Source of the DNA: Marinirhabdus sp963793275
Lineage (GTDB): Bacteria > Bacteroidota > Bacteroidia > Flavobacteriales > Flavobacteriaceae
Length of the DNA stretch: 64,000 nucleotides
NCBI GenBank assembly: GCA_963793275.1
Contig: CAWBZL010000001.1
Coordinates: 248,001 to 312,000, forward strand
Direction of reading: 5' to 3'
A model generated the notes under the pieces. That model was not told where the DNA came from and searched no databases. It was given only the letters and a program-made list of their open reading frames with translations. Positions 9,727-19,475 of this stretch are shown piece after piece; within the stretch, counting starts at the first letter, position 1, and the number at the start of each line of letters is the position of its first letter. The translations under genes were made by a program, and so were the position numbers.

Positions 9727-11139
9727 TTAGTTTTTCACTTCGGTCATTTCGTTTTTAATGCCGTATTTATCTATTAGATAAATTAAACTTGCCATACTGG
9801 CACCGCCTAATTCCAGTTCTCTTTTGTTTACGGCATCAAAAGTGTCATTTGCTGCGTGATGATAATCGAAATAACGCTGAGAATCCGGTCGTAAGCCTGC
9901 TAGCACAACGGTTCCATCTTTGAGGGGACCAATATCTGCACCACTCCCGCCTTGTTCAAAATAATGAATTAAATAAGGTTTAAAGAGTGGTTTCCAGCTT
10001 TCAATTTGTTTAAAATTAGCGTCATCAGTATCAAATGAGAATCCGCGAGGTGTGAATCCGCCTGCATCGCTTTCCAGGGCGAAGATGTGTTTTTCTTTAT
10101 TCAGGAGGGCTTGTTCTGCATATTTTCTGCCGCCCCGCAACCCGTTCTCTTCATTCATAAAAAGCACAACGCGTATACTGTGTTTTGGTTTGTAATTGGT
10201 CTCTTTCAACAAACGCAATACTTCCATAGATTGTACACAACCAGCACCGTCGTCGTGAGAACCATCTCCAAGGTCCCAGGAATCCAGATGGCCTCCTACA
10301 ATAATATATTTATCGGGATATACGCTTCCCGTTATTTCGCCTATAACATTAAAAGATTCTACATCGTCATGAGTTTTACAACTTTGCTTGAAATAGAACA
10401 AAAGATCCGACTTTAGCGTAAGAGCGTTACTTAAATAGTCTGCATCGTTGGTGCTAATGGCGCAGGCCGGAATACGCATTTCCGCAGGGGTATCGCCATA
10501 GCTCATTGCTCCTGTATGAGGAAGGTCGTCCTGGCGTAAATTCATAGAGCGCACCACAATTCCTACGGCTCCGTACTTGGCAGCTTCCATAGCGCCTGCA
10601 TAGCGTTGGTCTACACAGCCTCCATACGCTTCAAAGGTTTGTATAAGATCTGCTTGCATAGGACGATTGTAAAAAACAATTTTTCCTTCAATTTGTTCAC
10701 GACCGTAACGTTCTAAGTCTTCGAAATTTTGCACCTCTATTACCTGAGCCTTTAAGCCTGTGGGCGGTGTGGGTACAGAACCTCCCAAGGCACAAATATT
10801 TACTACAGATGTTCTGCCCGGGGCTGTTTCGATGTAGGCATATTCTTTAAAACCACGCGTCCATTTGGGCACCATAACAGATTGTAGCCAGACTTTATCC
10901 AGACCTAGTTTGTTTAGTTCTGTTTCGGTATAACGAACAGCGCGATCTGCCTGAACAGTTCCGGAAAGACGGCCGCCAATTTCGTTACTTAAATAGGCTA
11001 ACCAATCGTAACTTTTTCCATTAAGAAGTGCTACATCGTAAATATTGCGGAGTTGGGTAGAGTCTTCCTTGTTTACATTTTGAGCAGTTACTGAAAAGGT
11101 GAATGCCAGTATGGCGAAATATAAAATAAAATTTTTCAT
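9727..11139 (-). CDS. Secreted M28-family zinc metallopeptidase
   Basis: 470-residue aminopeptidase/carboxypeptidase Q-like enzyme. A clear signal peptide (MKNFILYFAILAFTFSVTAQ) is followed by a PA-type inserted domain (residues about 100-250) and the M28 catalytic domain. Metal and catalytic motifs are present: GGHLDSWD near 282, DGAG near 297, MNEEN near 328, ESDAGG near 357 and YHHAAND near 432. It probably trims peptides in the periplasm or outside the cell. Most closely like plasma glutamate carboxypeptidase-type members rather than Streptomyces aminopeptidases. Confidence 0.9.
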   Translation of the reverse strand: MKNFILYFAILAFTFSVTAQNVNKEDSTQLRNIYDVALLNGKSYDWLAYLSNEIGGRLSGTVQADRAVRYTETELNKLGLDKVWLQSVMVPKWTRGFKEYAYIETAPGRTSVVNICALGGSVPTPPTGLKAQVIEVQNFEDLERYGREQIEGKIVFYNRPMQADLIQTFEAYGGCVDQRYAGAMEAAKYGAVGIVVRSMNLRQDDLPHTGAMSYGDTPAEMRIPACAISTNDADYLSNALTLKSDLLFYFKQSCKTHDDVESFNVIGEITGSVYPDKYIIVGGHLDSWDLGDGSHDDGAGCVQSMEVLRLLKETNYKPKHSIRVVLFMNEENGLRGGRKYAEQALLNKEKHIFALESDAGGFTPRGFSFDTDDANFKQIESWKPLFKPYLIHYFEQGGSGADIGPLKDGTVVLAGLRPDSQRYFDYHHAANDTFDAVNKRELELGGASMASLIYLIDKYGIKNEMTEVKN

Positions 11140-11236
11140 AATTTTTAAAATGTTCTGGATGCATTTCTTAAACAGTTTTCACAATTGAGAACTATTTAAG
11201 TACCGATTTAAAGATAGTGTTATTTAAAGGAAACGG

Positions 11237-12112
11237 TTATTCCTTTTGTAGCTGCTCTTTAAACTCTTCAATACGAGCTTTCACATCTGCATCTAATGCT
11301 GGTTCTTTTATGTCGTCATATTTTTGTAATTCTTTCAGCAATATAGATGCCACAATGAGACGGGCCGCGGGTTTATTGTCTGCAGGGATAGTATACCAGG
11401 GGGCGTGTGTATAGGAAGTTCTGTTTAGGATGTCCTGGTAACATTCCATATATTTATCCCATAATTTTCGTTCTATTAAGTCGCCAGGAGAGAATTTCCA
11501 GTTCTTATTGGGTTTCTCAAGACGACGAAGCAATCTGTTTTTTTGTTCCTCTTTGGAAAGATTTAAAAAGAATTTGAAAATAAGGGTTCCATTTTGCGCA
11601 ATGGTTTTTTCGAAATTATTAATTTGTTCAAAACGTTTGTTCCAGAACTCTCCATCTATATCTGAAACACTATTTATCTCGGGCAGATTTTCGCCTATAA
11701 TATAACCTGGGTGTACCCGTGTTACCAATACATTTTCGTAGTGAGTTCTATTAAAAACACCAAATTTCCCACGAGCTGGCAACGCAATATAGTGACGCCA
11801 TAGGAAATCGTGATTTTTCTCCAATTCGGTAGGGACTTTAAAGCTGTGAACCACAACACCTCGCGCATTAAAATCTTTAAAAACCTCTCTTATTAAGCTG
11901 TCTTTTCCGGCTGTATCCATCCCTTGTAAACAAACCAGCACTGCGTATTTTCCGTGGGCGTAAAGTGTATCCTGCAGATCACCTAGTTTTTCACGGGTTT
12001 TCTCCAGTTCCTTTTCAAGTTCCTTTTTTGAGGAGTTAAAATTTTCTGAACTTTTTAATTCTGAAATTTTAATGTTACCGTCTACTTTGTAATTTGAAAT
12101 AGATACTTCCAT
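11237..12112 (-). CDS. Polyphosphate kinase 2 family protein (PPK2)
   Basis: Phosphotransferase moving phosphate between polyphosphate and nucleotides, 291 residues. The Walker A-like QGMDTAGKDS, the LWRHYIALPARGKFGVFNRTHY lid region and RVHP are characteristic. The frame is open to 12172, but the extra codons overlap the upstream regulator gene; the ATG at 12112 (MEVSISNY) gives a 10-base gap after the regulator stop. Last gene of an operon with DUF6268 and the sigma-54-type regulator. Subclass (AMP, ADP or both as acceptor) cannot be assigned with certainty. Confidence 0.9.
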   Translation of the reverse strand: MEVSISNYKVDGNIKISELKSSENFNSSKKELEKELEKTREKLGDLQDTLYAHGKYAVLVCLQGMDTAGKDSLIREVFKDFNARGVVVHSFKVPTELEKNHDFLWRHYIALPARGKFGVFNRTHYENVLVTRVHPGYIIGENLPEINSVSDIDGEFWNKRFEQINNFEKTIAQNGTLIFKFFLNLSKEEQKNRLLRRLEKPNKNWKFSPGDLIERKLWDKYMECYQDILNRTSYTHAPWYTIPADNKPAARLIVASILLKELQKYDDIKEPALDADVKARIEEFKEQLQKE

Positions 12113-12122
12113 CCTTTGTTTT

Positions 12123-13286
12123 TTATTTACTTGCGAATAGTTTAACGTCTTCTTCGCTAACCTCAGCACCACCTAAGATGATGAGTCTCTCGACTACATT
12201 TCTTAGCTCGCGGATATTTCCTGTCCAGTCGTATTCTTTCAACTTTTTGAGGGCTTTTTCTGAGAATTTCTTTTGTCCTGTGCCGTGTTCGGTTGAAATT
12301 TTGGTGGTAAAATATTCTACCAAAATCGGAATGTCGTCCCTGCGTTCATTTAACGCTGGTACTTTTATTAAAATTACAGCCAGACGGTGGTAGAGGTCTT
12401 CTCTAAAATTACCATCGGCTATTTCTTTTTTCAAATCTTTATTGGTTGCGGCAAGGATACGCACGTCCACTTTAATATCCTTATCACTTCCTACACGTTG
12501 TACTTTATTTTCCTGCAAAGCACGTAAAACTTTTGCTTGTGCCGAAAGACTCATATCCCCTACTTCATCCAGAAAAATCGTGCCCCCATTGGCAGCTTCA
12601 AACTTCCCTGCTCTGTCTTTGTTGGCAGAGGTAAATGCTCCTTTTACGTGTCCAAACAGTTCACTTTCTATAAGTTCACTAGGAATGGCAGCACAATTTA
12701 CTTCAATCATAGGGCCTTTGCTACGGTCGCTTTTTTGGTGTAACCAGTGTGCTACCAGCTCTTTTCCTGTTCCGTTAGGACCAGTAATGAGTACGCGGGC
12801 TTCGGTGGGAGCGACTTTTTCTATCATATCTTTGATACTAACTATAGCATCACTCTCGCCAATCATTTCGTAGTTTTTACTTACTTTTTTCTTAAGACGT
12901 GTGTTTTCTACAACCAGTTCTTTTCGGTCTAAAGCAATACGCACCGTGTTGAGTAACCGGTTCAGATCCGGTGGTTTGGATATATAATCGAAGGCTCCTA
13001 AACGCATTGTGTTCACAGCAGTATCCAGATCTCCGTGACCAGAGATCATTACAATAGGCGTTTCCGGTTTTATTTTCTTGATGGCTTCGAGTACTTCAAC
13101 ACCATCCATTTTAGGCATTTTTATATCACAAAGCACCAGGTCGTAATCTTCCTTTTTTATCATTTCAATACCTATTAAACCGTCTTCGGCTTCGGAAACC
13201 TGATAGGCATTATTTTCTTCAGAAAGTATTTTTACGAGCACCCTTCTTATGGCTGCTTCATCTTCAATTATTAAAATTTTTGGCAT
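12123..13286 (-). CDS. Sigma-54-type response regulator (REC-AAA+) lacking a C-terminal HTH
   Basis: Receiver domain (phospho-acceptor Asp54 in LVLCDIKMP) followed by an AAA+ sigma-54 interaction domain with Walker A GPNGTGKE near residue 168, Walker B GGTIFLDEVGD and the arginine-finger region. The GAFTGA loop reads GAFTSA. The protein ends at 387 residues soon after the R-N-V-V-E-R-L helix, and no Fis-type HTH follows, whereas classical NtrC-like regulators run to about 450. It may act from solution without a DNA site of its own. Middle gene of the DUF6268 - regulator - PPK2 operon, 10-base gaps on both sides. Confidence 0.9.
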   Translation of the reverse strand: MPKILIIEDEAAIRRVLVKILSEENNAYQVSEAEDGLIGIEMIKKEDYDLVLCDIKMPKMDGVEVLEAIKKIKPETPIVMISGHGDLDTAVNTMRLGAFDYISKPPDLNRLLNTVRIALDRKELVVENTRLKKKVSKNYEMIGESDAIVSIKDMIEKVAPTEARVLITGPNGTGKELVAHWLHQKSDRSKGPMIEVNCAAIPSELIESELFGHVKGAFTSANKDRAGKFEAANGGTIFLDEVGDMSLSAQAKVLRALQENKVQRVGSDKDIKVDVRILAATNKDLKKEIADGNFREDLYHRLAVILIKVPALNERRDDIPILVEYFTTKISTEHGTGQKKFSEKALKKLKEYDWTGNIRELRNVVERLIILGGAEVSEEDVKLFASK

Positions 13287-13296
13287 TAGTTGTTTT

Positions 13297-14223
13297 TTAA
13301 ATTTTCACTTTAATCCCACCACGCGTGTAATAGCTTGCTGAGTCATTTATGGTAAATACATCATCATCGTTTTTATCGCGTAACCTTACATCGTTAAGCA
13401 GTGTATAGCCGCCATATACGTAAAATAACAAGTGATCTGCAAATTCCCACTCATAACCTATGCCAGAGAGCACTGTTGTAAATCCAACATTTTCAGCAAT
13501 TCTTTGCGTATTATCCGGTAATGTTACGGTTATATCCTCCTGTATGTTCGCAAAAAAACCATCTAAAGTCACAAAACCCTGTAATTCCATATCTTTTACG
13601 AACTCCCATTTTACATTAGATTTTGGTACGCCAAGACCGAAACTCCATTTTGGAGCAAATTCTCTGTAATAATTAACAAAAGGTAGCGGAAAAGGACGTC
13701 CGGCAGTGGTAGAGTAATTTAATCCCAGTACTAATCTCCAGGGTTTTTCAGGTGGGTTTTTTTCATTGTCTCCGGTTTTATCCCAAATTAAGTAACCACT
13801 TCCACCAAAAATTATATCTTCATTAGTAAGGCTGGTCCTGAAATTGGAAGCGGCTTTTATTTCTCCTTGAAATGCATACCGTAGCTCACTGTCCTTAAAT
13901 TTATCTGTATATCCAGCTGAAAATGTAAAGGACTGATAGTGCTCAAGATCTGTTTTATTGAAAGCAGCGAGGACTTCCGGATCCTGTAATTTTAAAAAGA
14001 AGTTTCTATACTCGAAACCAGTGACAATATATCCGTCCTCTTTTATTTGAAAGGGCACATTAACAAAGGCACGAAAACGTTTAAAAGAATTTTCTGAATC
14101 TCCTTGAGGGAAATAAGTATATTCTACCCTGGCAAGATCTGTTAATTGTGCATAACAGGAACTCCCAATTGTTACTGTTATCAACAAAAACAATGACAGG
14201 GTTAATTTATGTGTACTATTCAT
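13297..14223 (-). CDS. DUF6268 family outer-membrane beta-barrel protein
   Basis: Signal peptide (residues 1-25, ending SSCYAQ) followed by alternating amphipathic strands and an aromatic-rich C-terminus, as in outer-membrane barrels. Matches the DUF6268 family in length (308) and in the RVEYTYFPQ start and YVYGGYTL near the end. Function unknown. First gene of a three-gene operon with a sigma-54-type regulator and a PPK2 kinase, suggesting an envelope or phosphate link (inference). Confidence 0.8.
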   Translation of the reverse strand: MNSTHKLTLSLFLLITVTIGSSCYAQLTDLARVEYTYFPQGDSENSFKRFRAFVNVPFQIKEDGYIVTGFEYRNFFLKLQDPEVLAAFNKTDLEHYQSFTFSAGYTDKFKDSELRYAFQGEIKAASNFRTSLTNEDIIFGGSGYLIWDKTGDNEKNPPEKPWRLVLGLNYSTTAGRPFPLPFVNYYREFAPKWSFGLGVPKSNVKWEFVKDMELQGFVTLDGFFANIQEDITVTLPDNTQRIAENVGFTTVLSGIGYEWEFADHLLFYVYGGYTLLNDVRLRDKNDDDVFTINDSASYYTRGGIKVKI

Positions 14224-14300
14224 AGAGGGGTGTTTATTAACGCTAAATGTACATAAGCAGATTAAATCCTACTGTTAGCATTGTCATAAAAAAACTGAGA

Positions 14301-15212
14301 CTAATCCTTTTGAGCCGTAGGTTGTGCAAACAAATGTACATCTCTTTGTGGGAACGGAATAGTGATATTGTTTTGGCGAAAAAGATCGTCTATGGTAAAG
14401 CGTATCTCACTTTTTACATAAGGATCTGTAAAACTGTTGCTTACATAAAAACAGACTCTGAAATTGAGCGAAGAATCACCAAAATCGTCAAATAAGACGA
14501 ACGGTTTGGGAGATTTTAATACCCCTTTTTGCTTTGCTACTGCACTTAATAATAATTTTTCCACCAGTCGTGTCTCACTACCATACGCAACACCTACTGT
14601 TACAAACTCACGTGTAGTTTTGTGATTTTGTGTATAATTGAAAATGGTATCGGTAATAAATTTATGGTTGGGAATGATGATTATTTTATCGTCTCTGGTA
14701 ATAGTACGTGTGGTACGTAATTTTATATCGATCACCCGCCCTACTTTTCCTTCTACCTCAATGATATCTCCTACTAATAAAGATTTGTCTAGGATAATAA
14801 AAATTCCTCCAATAATGTCTTGAAATAACTCCTGAAGTGCCAATCCTAAACCAACTAACAATGCTGCAGATGCAGCCAGAAAAGGAGTTATATTGAAACC
14901 TGCCAGACTTAGTGTGGCAAATACAACAATAATATAGGTAATGTACTTGATGAATTTAAAGACGCTGATAAACTTAAGTTTATCAACCTCTTCCATCTTA
15001 CGGGTTAAGAATTTCCTTATGTTCTTCAACAAAAAGCTGGCAACAATAAAAGAAACGGTAACTACCAGAAGCAAGCCAATAGTGATGTTTATTTTTTTAT
15101 CACCTTCCCCGAAATGAAATCCAAATTCCAAAAAACTTTTTACAGCTCCCCAAATGTCTTGTGTTACAACTTCTTCAATTTTTTCGGTTACCTTTTCTGC
15201 TTCCTGAAACAT
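14301..15212 (-). CDS. MscS-family mechanosensitive ion channel
   Basis: 303 residues. Three to four N-terminal membrane helices, with the pore helix around FLAASAALLVGLGLALQ (the Gly/Ala-rich MscS TM3), then the beta domain with VGDIIEVEGKVGRV and the C-terminal alpha/beta vestibule. It would open under membrane tension during osmotic downshock. Only 2 bases separate it from the ABC permease gene upstream, so it is the last gene of that operon. Confidence 0.9.
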   Translation of the reverse strand: MFQEAEKVTEKIEEVVTQDIWGAVKSFLEFGFHFGEGDKKINITIGLLLVVTVSFIVASFLLKNIRKFLTRKMEEVDKLKFISVFKFIKYITYIIVVFATLSLAGFNITPFLAASAALLVGLGLALQELFQDIIGGIFIILDKSLLVGDIIEVEGKVGRVIDIKLRTTRTITRDDKIIIIPNHKFITDTIFNYTQNHKTTREFVTVGVAYGSETRLVEKLLLSAVAKQKGVLKSPKPFVLFDDFGDSSLNFRVCFYVSNSFTDPYVKSEIRFTIDDLFRQNNITIPFPQRDVHLFAQPTAQKD

Positions 15213-15214
15213 GT

Positions 15215-16525
15215 CTAGTATTTAAGCCATTTTGCCAATTCCTTGTAGCTTGCTTTCTTACCGTACATTAAAATACCAACCCGGTATATTTTTGCCGCAA
15301 ACCAAACGGTGCCTATAAAGGTAGCAAATAAAATAACTAGAGAAATAATTTGTTGCCATAACGGCACTCCAAATGGAATACGCATTAACATTACGACCGG
15401 AGATGTAAAAGGAATGTATGAAAATACCTGGCTTACCGTGCCGTGCGGATTATCTATTACTGTAAAAAAGCCAACGTACACGGCCAGAATTAATGGCATT
15501 AACAACGGCATCATAAATTGTTGCGTATCTGTCTCACTGTCCACCGCCGCTCCAATAGCTGCATACAAAGACGCGTATAACAAATAGCCACCAATAAAGA
15601 AAAACAAAAACATAACCACCAGGTTTGCAATAGGAAGTTTTTGAATTTCAAGAATAGCATCTGCAACCATGCCCTGCACGCCAGAGTCTGACGCTTGCAC
15701 TACCGCCTCCATTTGCTGATCCTGAACCGCTGAGAGATCTATCCCGAAAACCAGAGGGATAAGTATAGACAGAACACCGCCAACGATCACCCAAGCCGCA
15801 AATTGCGTCACTCCCGCAAGCGAAGTACCTATGATTTTACCTAATAAAAGTTTGATTGGTTTTACTGAAGAAATAATGACTTCAATAATTCGGCTGGTTT
15901 TTTCTTCAATGACGCTTCGCATGATCATATTTCCATAAATAATAATGAACATAAACAGCAAATAGCCCGCTGCCCCCCCAAAAATAAGTTTTATTCCAGA
16001 ACCTAATTTAGAGGTTTCTTCTCCTCTAAATGTTTCCAGTTTTGTATTCACTTTTACTCTAAGCGCTTCAATTTTTGCGGCGTCGAAGTTGGAAGCGTTT
16101 AATTTTAAGACATTTGCTTTATCGCGTATGGCATCTTCAATATCGTCGATCATTCCAAGTGATGGGGAGTCTTCAGAATAGAACGTGATACTCTTTACGA
16201 GTTCGTCTATATTGTCGTTTTTCGGAATAAAAAGCAAGCCGTAATCACCCGTTTTTTCGGTTTTTACCTTTGCCTGTTCCAGCGATAGACTTTCCAGGCG
16301 GTTGTATTTTAAATTATCTGTGCTTTCAAACTGAGAGACAAACAAGTTACTTTCGTCCAATACATTAATTACGCGAACCTTATCGTTGTTTAACTGAGAA
16401 AGATACCCTACCAATGTGAAAATCCCAATCATTAATATAGGGCTCAAAAAAGTCATAATTATAAACGACTTGTTCCTAACCTTTGTAAGGTATTCTCTTT
16501 TTATTATGAGTTTTAAGTGGTTCAT
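15215..16525 (-). CDS. ABC-2 type transporter permease (NatB-like)
   Basis: 436-residue permease: one N-terminal helix (residues 20-40), a large extracytoplasmic domain to about 180, then five or six helices containing an E-E-K-T-S-R-I-I-E segment typical of NatB/YhaP-like permeases. Pairs with the ATPase encoded 12 bases upstream. Substrate unknown; NatAB pairs export Na+, but many homologues are uncharacterised. Confidence 0.88.
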   Translation of the reverse strand: MNHLKLIIKREYLTKVRNKSFIIMTFLSPILMIGIFTLVGYLSQLNNDKVRVINVLDESNLFVSQFESTDNLKYNRLESLSLEQAKVKTEKTGDYGLLFIPKNDNIDELVKSITFYSEDSPSLGMIDDIEDAIRDKANVLKLNASNFDAAKIEALRVKVNTKLETFRGEETSKLGSGIKLIFGGAAGYLLFMFIIIYGNMIMRSVIEEKTSRIIEVIISSVKPIKLLLGKIIGTSLAGVTQFAAWVIVGGVLSILIPLVFGIDLSAVQDQQMEAVVQASDSGVQGMVADAILEIQKLPIANLVVMFLFFFIGGYLLYASLYAAIGAAVDSETDTQQFMMPLLMPLILAVYVGFFTVIDNPHGTVSQVFSYIPFTSPVVMLMRIPFGVPLWQQIISLVILFATFIGTVWFAAKIYRVGILMYGKKASYKELAKWLKY

Positions 16526-16537
16526 TTTGTTGAAAAA

Positions 16538-17464
16538 TTAATTATTTCTTACTGTTTCAATAAAAATATCATTCGCGCTTGGAATTACCTCTACAAAATG
16601 CGTAAGCTGTCCTTGCGTAGTTAAATAACTCACTAAGTCATTTGCAGAAGTGGTCGATGGGATTTGTATTTTGTACTGAAGTTCATTATTAATAGTTTTA
16701 AACGTAGCCGGAGTTACGATAAACTTATCTTTTAAATGAGCACTTACCTCCGTGGCGTTTTGGGTTACCAAACCTACTTCGTACGTGTTATTTTTATAAG
16801 CTCGCTTAATGTCTATTAATTTTCCGTCCAGTATTTTGTTGGATTTATTGATGAGTGCAATATGATCGCACATTTCTTCGACAGATTCCATTCGGTGAGT
16901 GGAGAATATTACTGTAGCTCCGTCCTCCCTTAGTTTTAAAATTTCATCTTTAATAAGATTTGCATTTATGGGGTCGAAACCGCTAAAAGGTTCATCAAAA
17001 ATGAGCAATTTAGGTTCGTGCAAAACGGTTACCACAAACTGAATTTTTTGTGCCATTCCTTTTGATAGTTCCTGGATCTTTTTGTTCCACCAATCTCCTA
17101 TCTCCAGACGATCAAACCAATACTTCAATTTTGTCTTGGCCTCTGCTTTAGAAAGTCCTTTAAGCTGCGCCAGATATAAAGCCTGCTCCCCTACTTTCAT
17201 AGATTTATACAAACCTCGCTCCTCGGGTAAATAGCCTATATTCTGAATATGATGTGGTTGTAATGGCTCCCCATCCAGAAACACCTTCCCTGTATCGGGC
17301 ATGGTAATTTGATTGATGATACGTATAAAAGTAGTTTTACCAGCACCATTAGGCCCTAACAGTCCAAATATACTGCCTTTGGGCACTTCTATTGAAACAT
17401 CATTTAAGGCTTTGAATTCGCCAAAAGATTTTGAAACGTTTTCTGCAACGAGTAGTTTTTCCAT
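16538..17464 (-). CDS. ABC transporter ATP-binding protein (NatA-like)
   Basis: 308 residues with Walker A GPNGAGKTT, the Q-loop, signature LSKGMAQK, Walker B LLIFDEPFSGFD and the H-loop STHRMES. The last 80 residues form a C-terminal extension seen in NatA-like exporters. First gene of the operon ATPase - permease - MscS. A weak TATCTTTA element on this strand at 17483-17490 could serve as the -7 box. Confidence 0.92.
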   Translation of the reverse strand: MEKLLVAENVSKSFGEFKALNDVSIEVPKGSIFGLLGPNGAGKTTFIRIINQITMPDTGKVFLDGEPLQPHHIQNIGYLPEERGLYKSMKVGEQALYLAQLKGLSKAEAKTKLKYWFDRLEIGDWWNKKIQELSKGMAQKIQFVVTVLHEPKLLIFDEPFSGFDPINANLIKDEILKLREDGATVIFSTHRMESVEEMCDHIALINKSNKILDGKLIDIKRAYKNNTYEVGLVTQNATEVSAHLKDKFIVTPATFKTINNELQYKIQIPSTTSANDLVSYLTTQGQLTHFVEVIPSANDIFIETVRNN

Positions 17465-17610
17465 AGTGTTATATGCGAATTGTAAAGATAAAACTTTGTA
17501 CTCCCTCCGAAGGTACGTAGCTCATATTTTAACTGAAATCTTAGTTCGTAAGGTTAGTAGTAGTTAAAGCAATTTTGTTACTGTTTTACGGAACTATTTG
17601 AAAGATACCC

Positions 17611-17648
17611 TAAAACAAAACCCACCCTCAAATTGCTTTAAGGATGGG
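17611..17648 (-). terminator. Intrinsic terminator downstream of dnaJ
   Basis: On the minus strand an 8-bp stem (CCCATCCT with AGGGTGGG, one T-G pair; plus-strand arms 17621-17628 and 17641-17648) is followed by TTTTGTTTT. It lies between the dnaJ stop and the ABC operon start. A second inverted repeat (AATATCAC / GTGATATT, 17674-17701) sits nearer to dnaJ and may stabilise the mRNA end. Confidence 0.6.
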
Positions 17649-17735
17649 AAAAAAAATTGCTATGAAAAAGAAAAATATCACCTAAATAAATAAGTGATAT
17701 TCAAATATAGGTAAAATATATTAATTAACGTTTGT

Positions 17736-18851
17736 TTAAGAAAACATATCTTTCACCTTCTCGAAAAAAGATTTGTCTTCTTTTTCTGGATTGGGCTGAA
17801 AGTGCTCATCGTCACTCATTTTTTCAAAAAATTCCTTTTGTTCTTTGGTCAAAGATTTAGGTGTCCATACATTTACGTGAACTAACAAATCGCCAGTTCC
17901 GTAGCCGTTAATACTTGGAATTCCTTTGTTTCTTAGTCTGAGTATTTTTCCGCTTTGAACTCCAGGCTCAATTTTAATGCGCACTTTACCTGTTACAGTA
18001 TCAATTTCTTTGGAAGCCCCCAGTGCAGCTTCAGAAAAACTTACATATAGATCGTAATGCAAATTATCGTTCTCTCTTTGCAGGCTTGGGTGTGGCAACT
18101 CTTCAATGGCAACCAATAAATCTCCTGCAATCCCATTTCCTGGAGCATCGTTTCCTTTGCCTGTAACCTTTAGTTGCATACCATCCACAACTCCCGGAGG
18201 GATTTTAATGCTCACGGTCTCTTCGGTTGCAAGCATTCCCTGTGCATCTGCATTGGCAGGTTTTTTATCTATAATTTGTCCTGCACCACCGCAAGTACTA
18301 CAAGGTGCAGAAGTTTGCATACGTCCCAAAATACTATTTTGAATACGGGTAACCTGTCCAACTCCATTGCAGGTAGCACAGGTTTTATAACTTGTTCCTT
18401 GTGCTTGCTTTTTGCGCTTTACTTTAATTTTCTTTTCTACTCCGTTTGCAATTTCTTCCAGGGTTAGCTTTACGCGAATACGTAGGTTACTTCCTTTTAC
18501 TGTACGACGACCTCCGCCACCGCCAAAACCACTAAAGCCTCCGCCACCGCCAAATGCGCCACCGAAAATATCTCCAAACTGGCTGAAGATATCATCCATG
18601 TTCATTCCGCCGCCGCCAAAACCACCACCTTCAAAAGCCTGATGACCATACTGATCGTACCTGGCTTTTTTGTTTGGATCACTTAAAATTTCGTAAGCTT
18701 CCGCTGCTTTTTTAAATTTTTCTTCTGCAGTTGCATCACCGGGGTTTTTGTCCGGGTGATACTCTATTGCTTTTTTGCGATAAGCTTTTTTAATTTCAGC
18801 TGCAGATGCGCCTTTTGTAATTCCTAGTATTTCGTAAAAATCTTCTTTCAT
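17736..18851 (-). CDS. dnaJ: Molecular chaperone DnaJ with a reduced zinc-finger domain
   Basis: Hsp70 co-chaperone, 371 residues: J-domain with HPD near residue 33, Gly/Phe-rich linker (residues about 72-115), then substrate-binding C-terminal domains. Only two CxxCxGxG repeats are present (CATCNGVG and CSTCGGAG) instead of four, and the outer pair (zinc site I) is missing. Lies 27 bases behind grpE in one operon. This is the DnaK partner DnaJ rather than CbpA, because the central Cys-rich domain remains. Confidence 0.95.
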   Translation of the reverse strand: MKEDFYEILGITKGASAAEIKKAYRKKAIEYHPDKNPGDATAEEKFKKAAEAYEILSDPNKKARYDQYGHQAFEGGGFGGGGMNMDDIFSQFGDIFGGAFGGGGGFSGFGGGGGRRTVKGSNLRIRVKLTLEEIANGVEKKIKVKRKKQAQGTSYKTCATCNGVGQVTRIQNSILGRMQTSAPCSTCGGAGQIIDKKPANADAQGMLATEETVSIKIPPGVVDGMQLKVTGKGNDAPGNGIAGDLLVAIEELPHPSLQRENDNLHYDLYVSFSEAALGASKEIDTVTGKVRIKIEPGVQSGKILRLRNKGIPSINGYGTGDLLVHVNVWTPKSLTKEQKEFFEKMSDDEHFQPNPEKEDKSFFEKVKDMFS

Positions 18852-18878
18852 ATATCGGTTCCGCTCCCACGGGAATTT

Positions 18879-19442
18879 TTATTGTCCTATCACTACTTTC
18901 GGGTAGCGAATAATTTTATCCCCTAGTTTATACCCTGTTTCTACCACGTCTATAATTTTACCCTTCATGTTCTTATCGGGTGCCGGGATTTGTGTAATGG
19001 CTTCGTGAATTTCAGCATCAAAAGTATCGCCTTGTTGCGTGCCAATAGGCTCCAGTCCTTTCAATTTTAGCGTTTCGCGTAATTTTACATTAATAAGGTT
19101 TACCCCTGTAAAATGATCATTGTCTTCACTCTTTTTTATTTCGGCCAAGGCACGGTCAAAATCATCCAGAATTGGTAAAATAGCGACCATAACTTCCTGT
19201 CCGGCTGTTTTAAATAATTCTATTCTTTCACGGCTGGTGCGTTTTTTATAGTTTTCGAACTCCGCGAAAAGGCGTAAATACCTATCTTTTTCTGAAGCTA
19301 CATCATCTTTAAGCTTAGATACTTCGTCCACCATTCTTTCTTCAGCAGTTGGTGTTTCATTGGTTGTTTCTGCCTCCGTTTCCTGCGTTGCAGTGTCAAC
19401 TTCGGTATTTTGCTCTTCTTGTATTTTATCTTTTTTGCTCAT
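18879..19442 (-). CDS. grpE: Nucleotide exchange factor GrpE
   Basis: 187-residue GrpE: a long acidic, coiled N-terminal region, then the core with YLRLFAEFENYKKRTSRER and the beta-domain with GDTFDAEIHEAITQ. It releases ADP from DnaK. The frame is open to 19490, but a -7 box on the same strand at 19476-19483 shows transcription begins inside that stretch, so the ATG at 19442 (MSKKDK) is the start. Upstream partner of dnaJ. Confidence 0.95.
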   Translation of the reverse strand: MSKKDKIQEEQNTEVDTATQETEAETTNETPTAEERMVDEVSKLKDDVASEKDRYLRLFAEFENYKKRTSRERIELFKTAGQEVMVAILPILDDFDRALAEIKKSEDNDHFTGVNLINVKLRETLKLKGLEPIGTQQGDTFDAEIHEAITQIPAPDKNMKGKIIDVVETGYKLGDKIIRYPKVVIGQ

Positions 19443-19475
19443 AAAAGCGTTTCTTTTTAATTTTCCTGAAGGTTG

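Noticed and set aside
12442..12873. Antisense open frame inside the sigma-54 regulator
   Set aside because: Complementary to conserved AAA+ codons; no promoter and no recognised domain.
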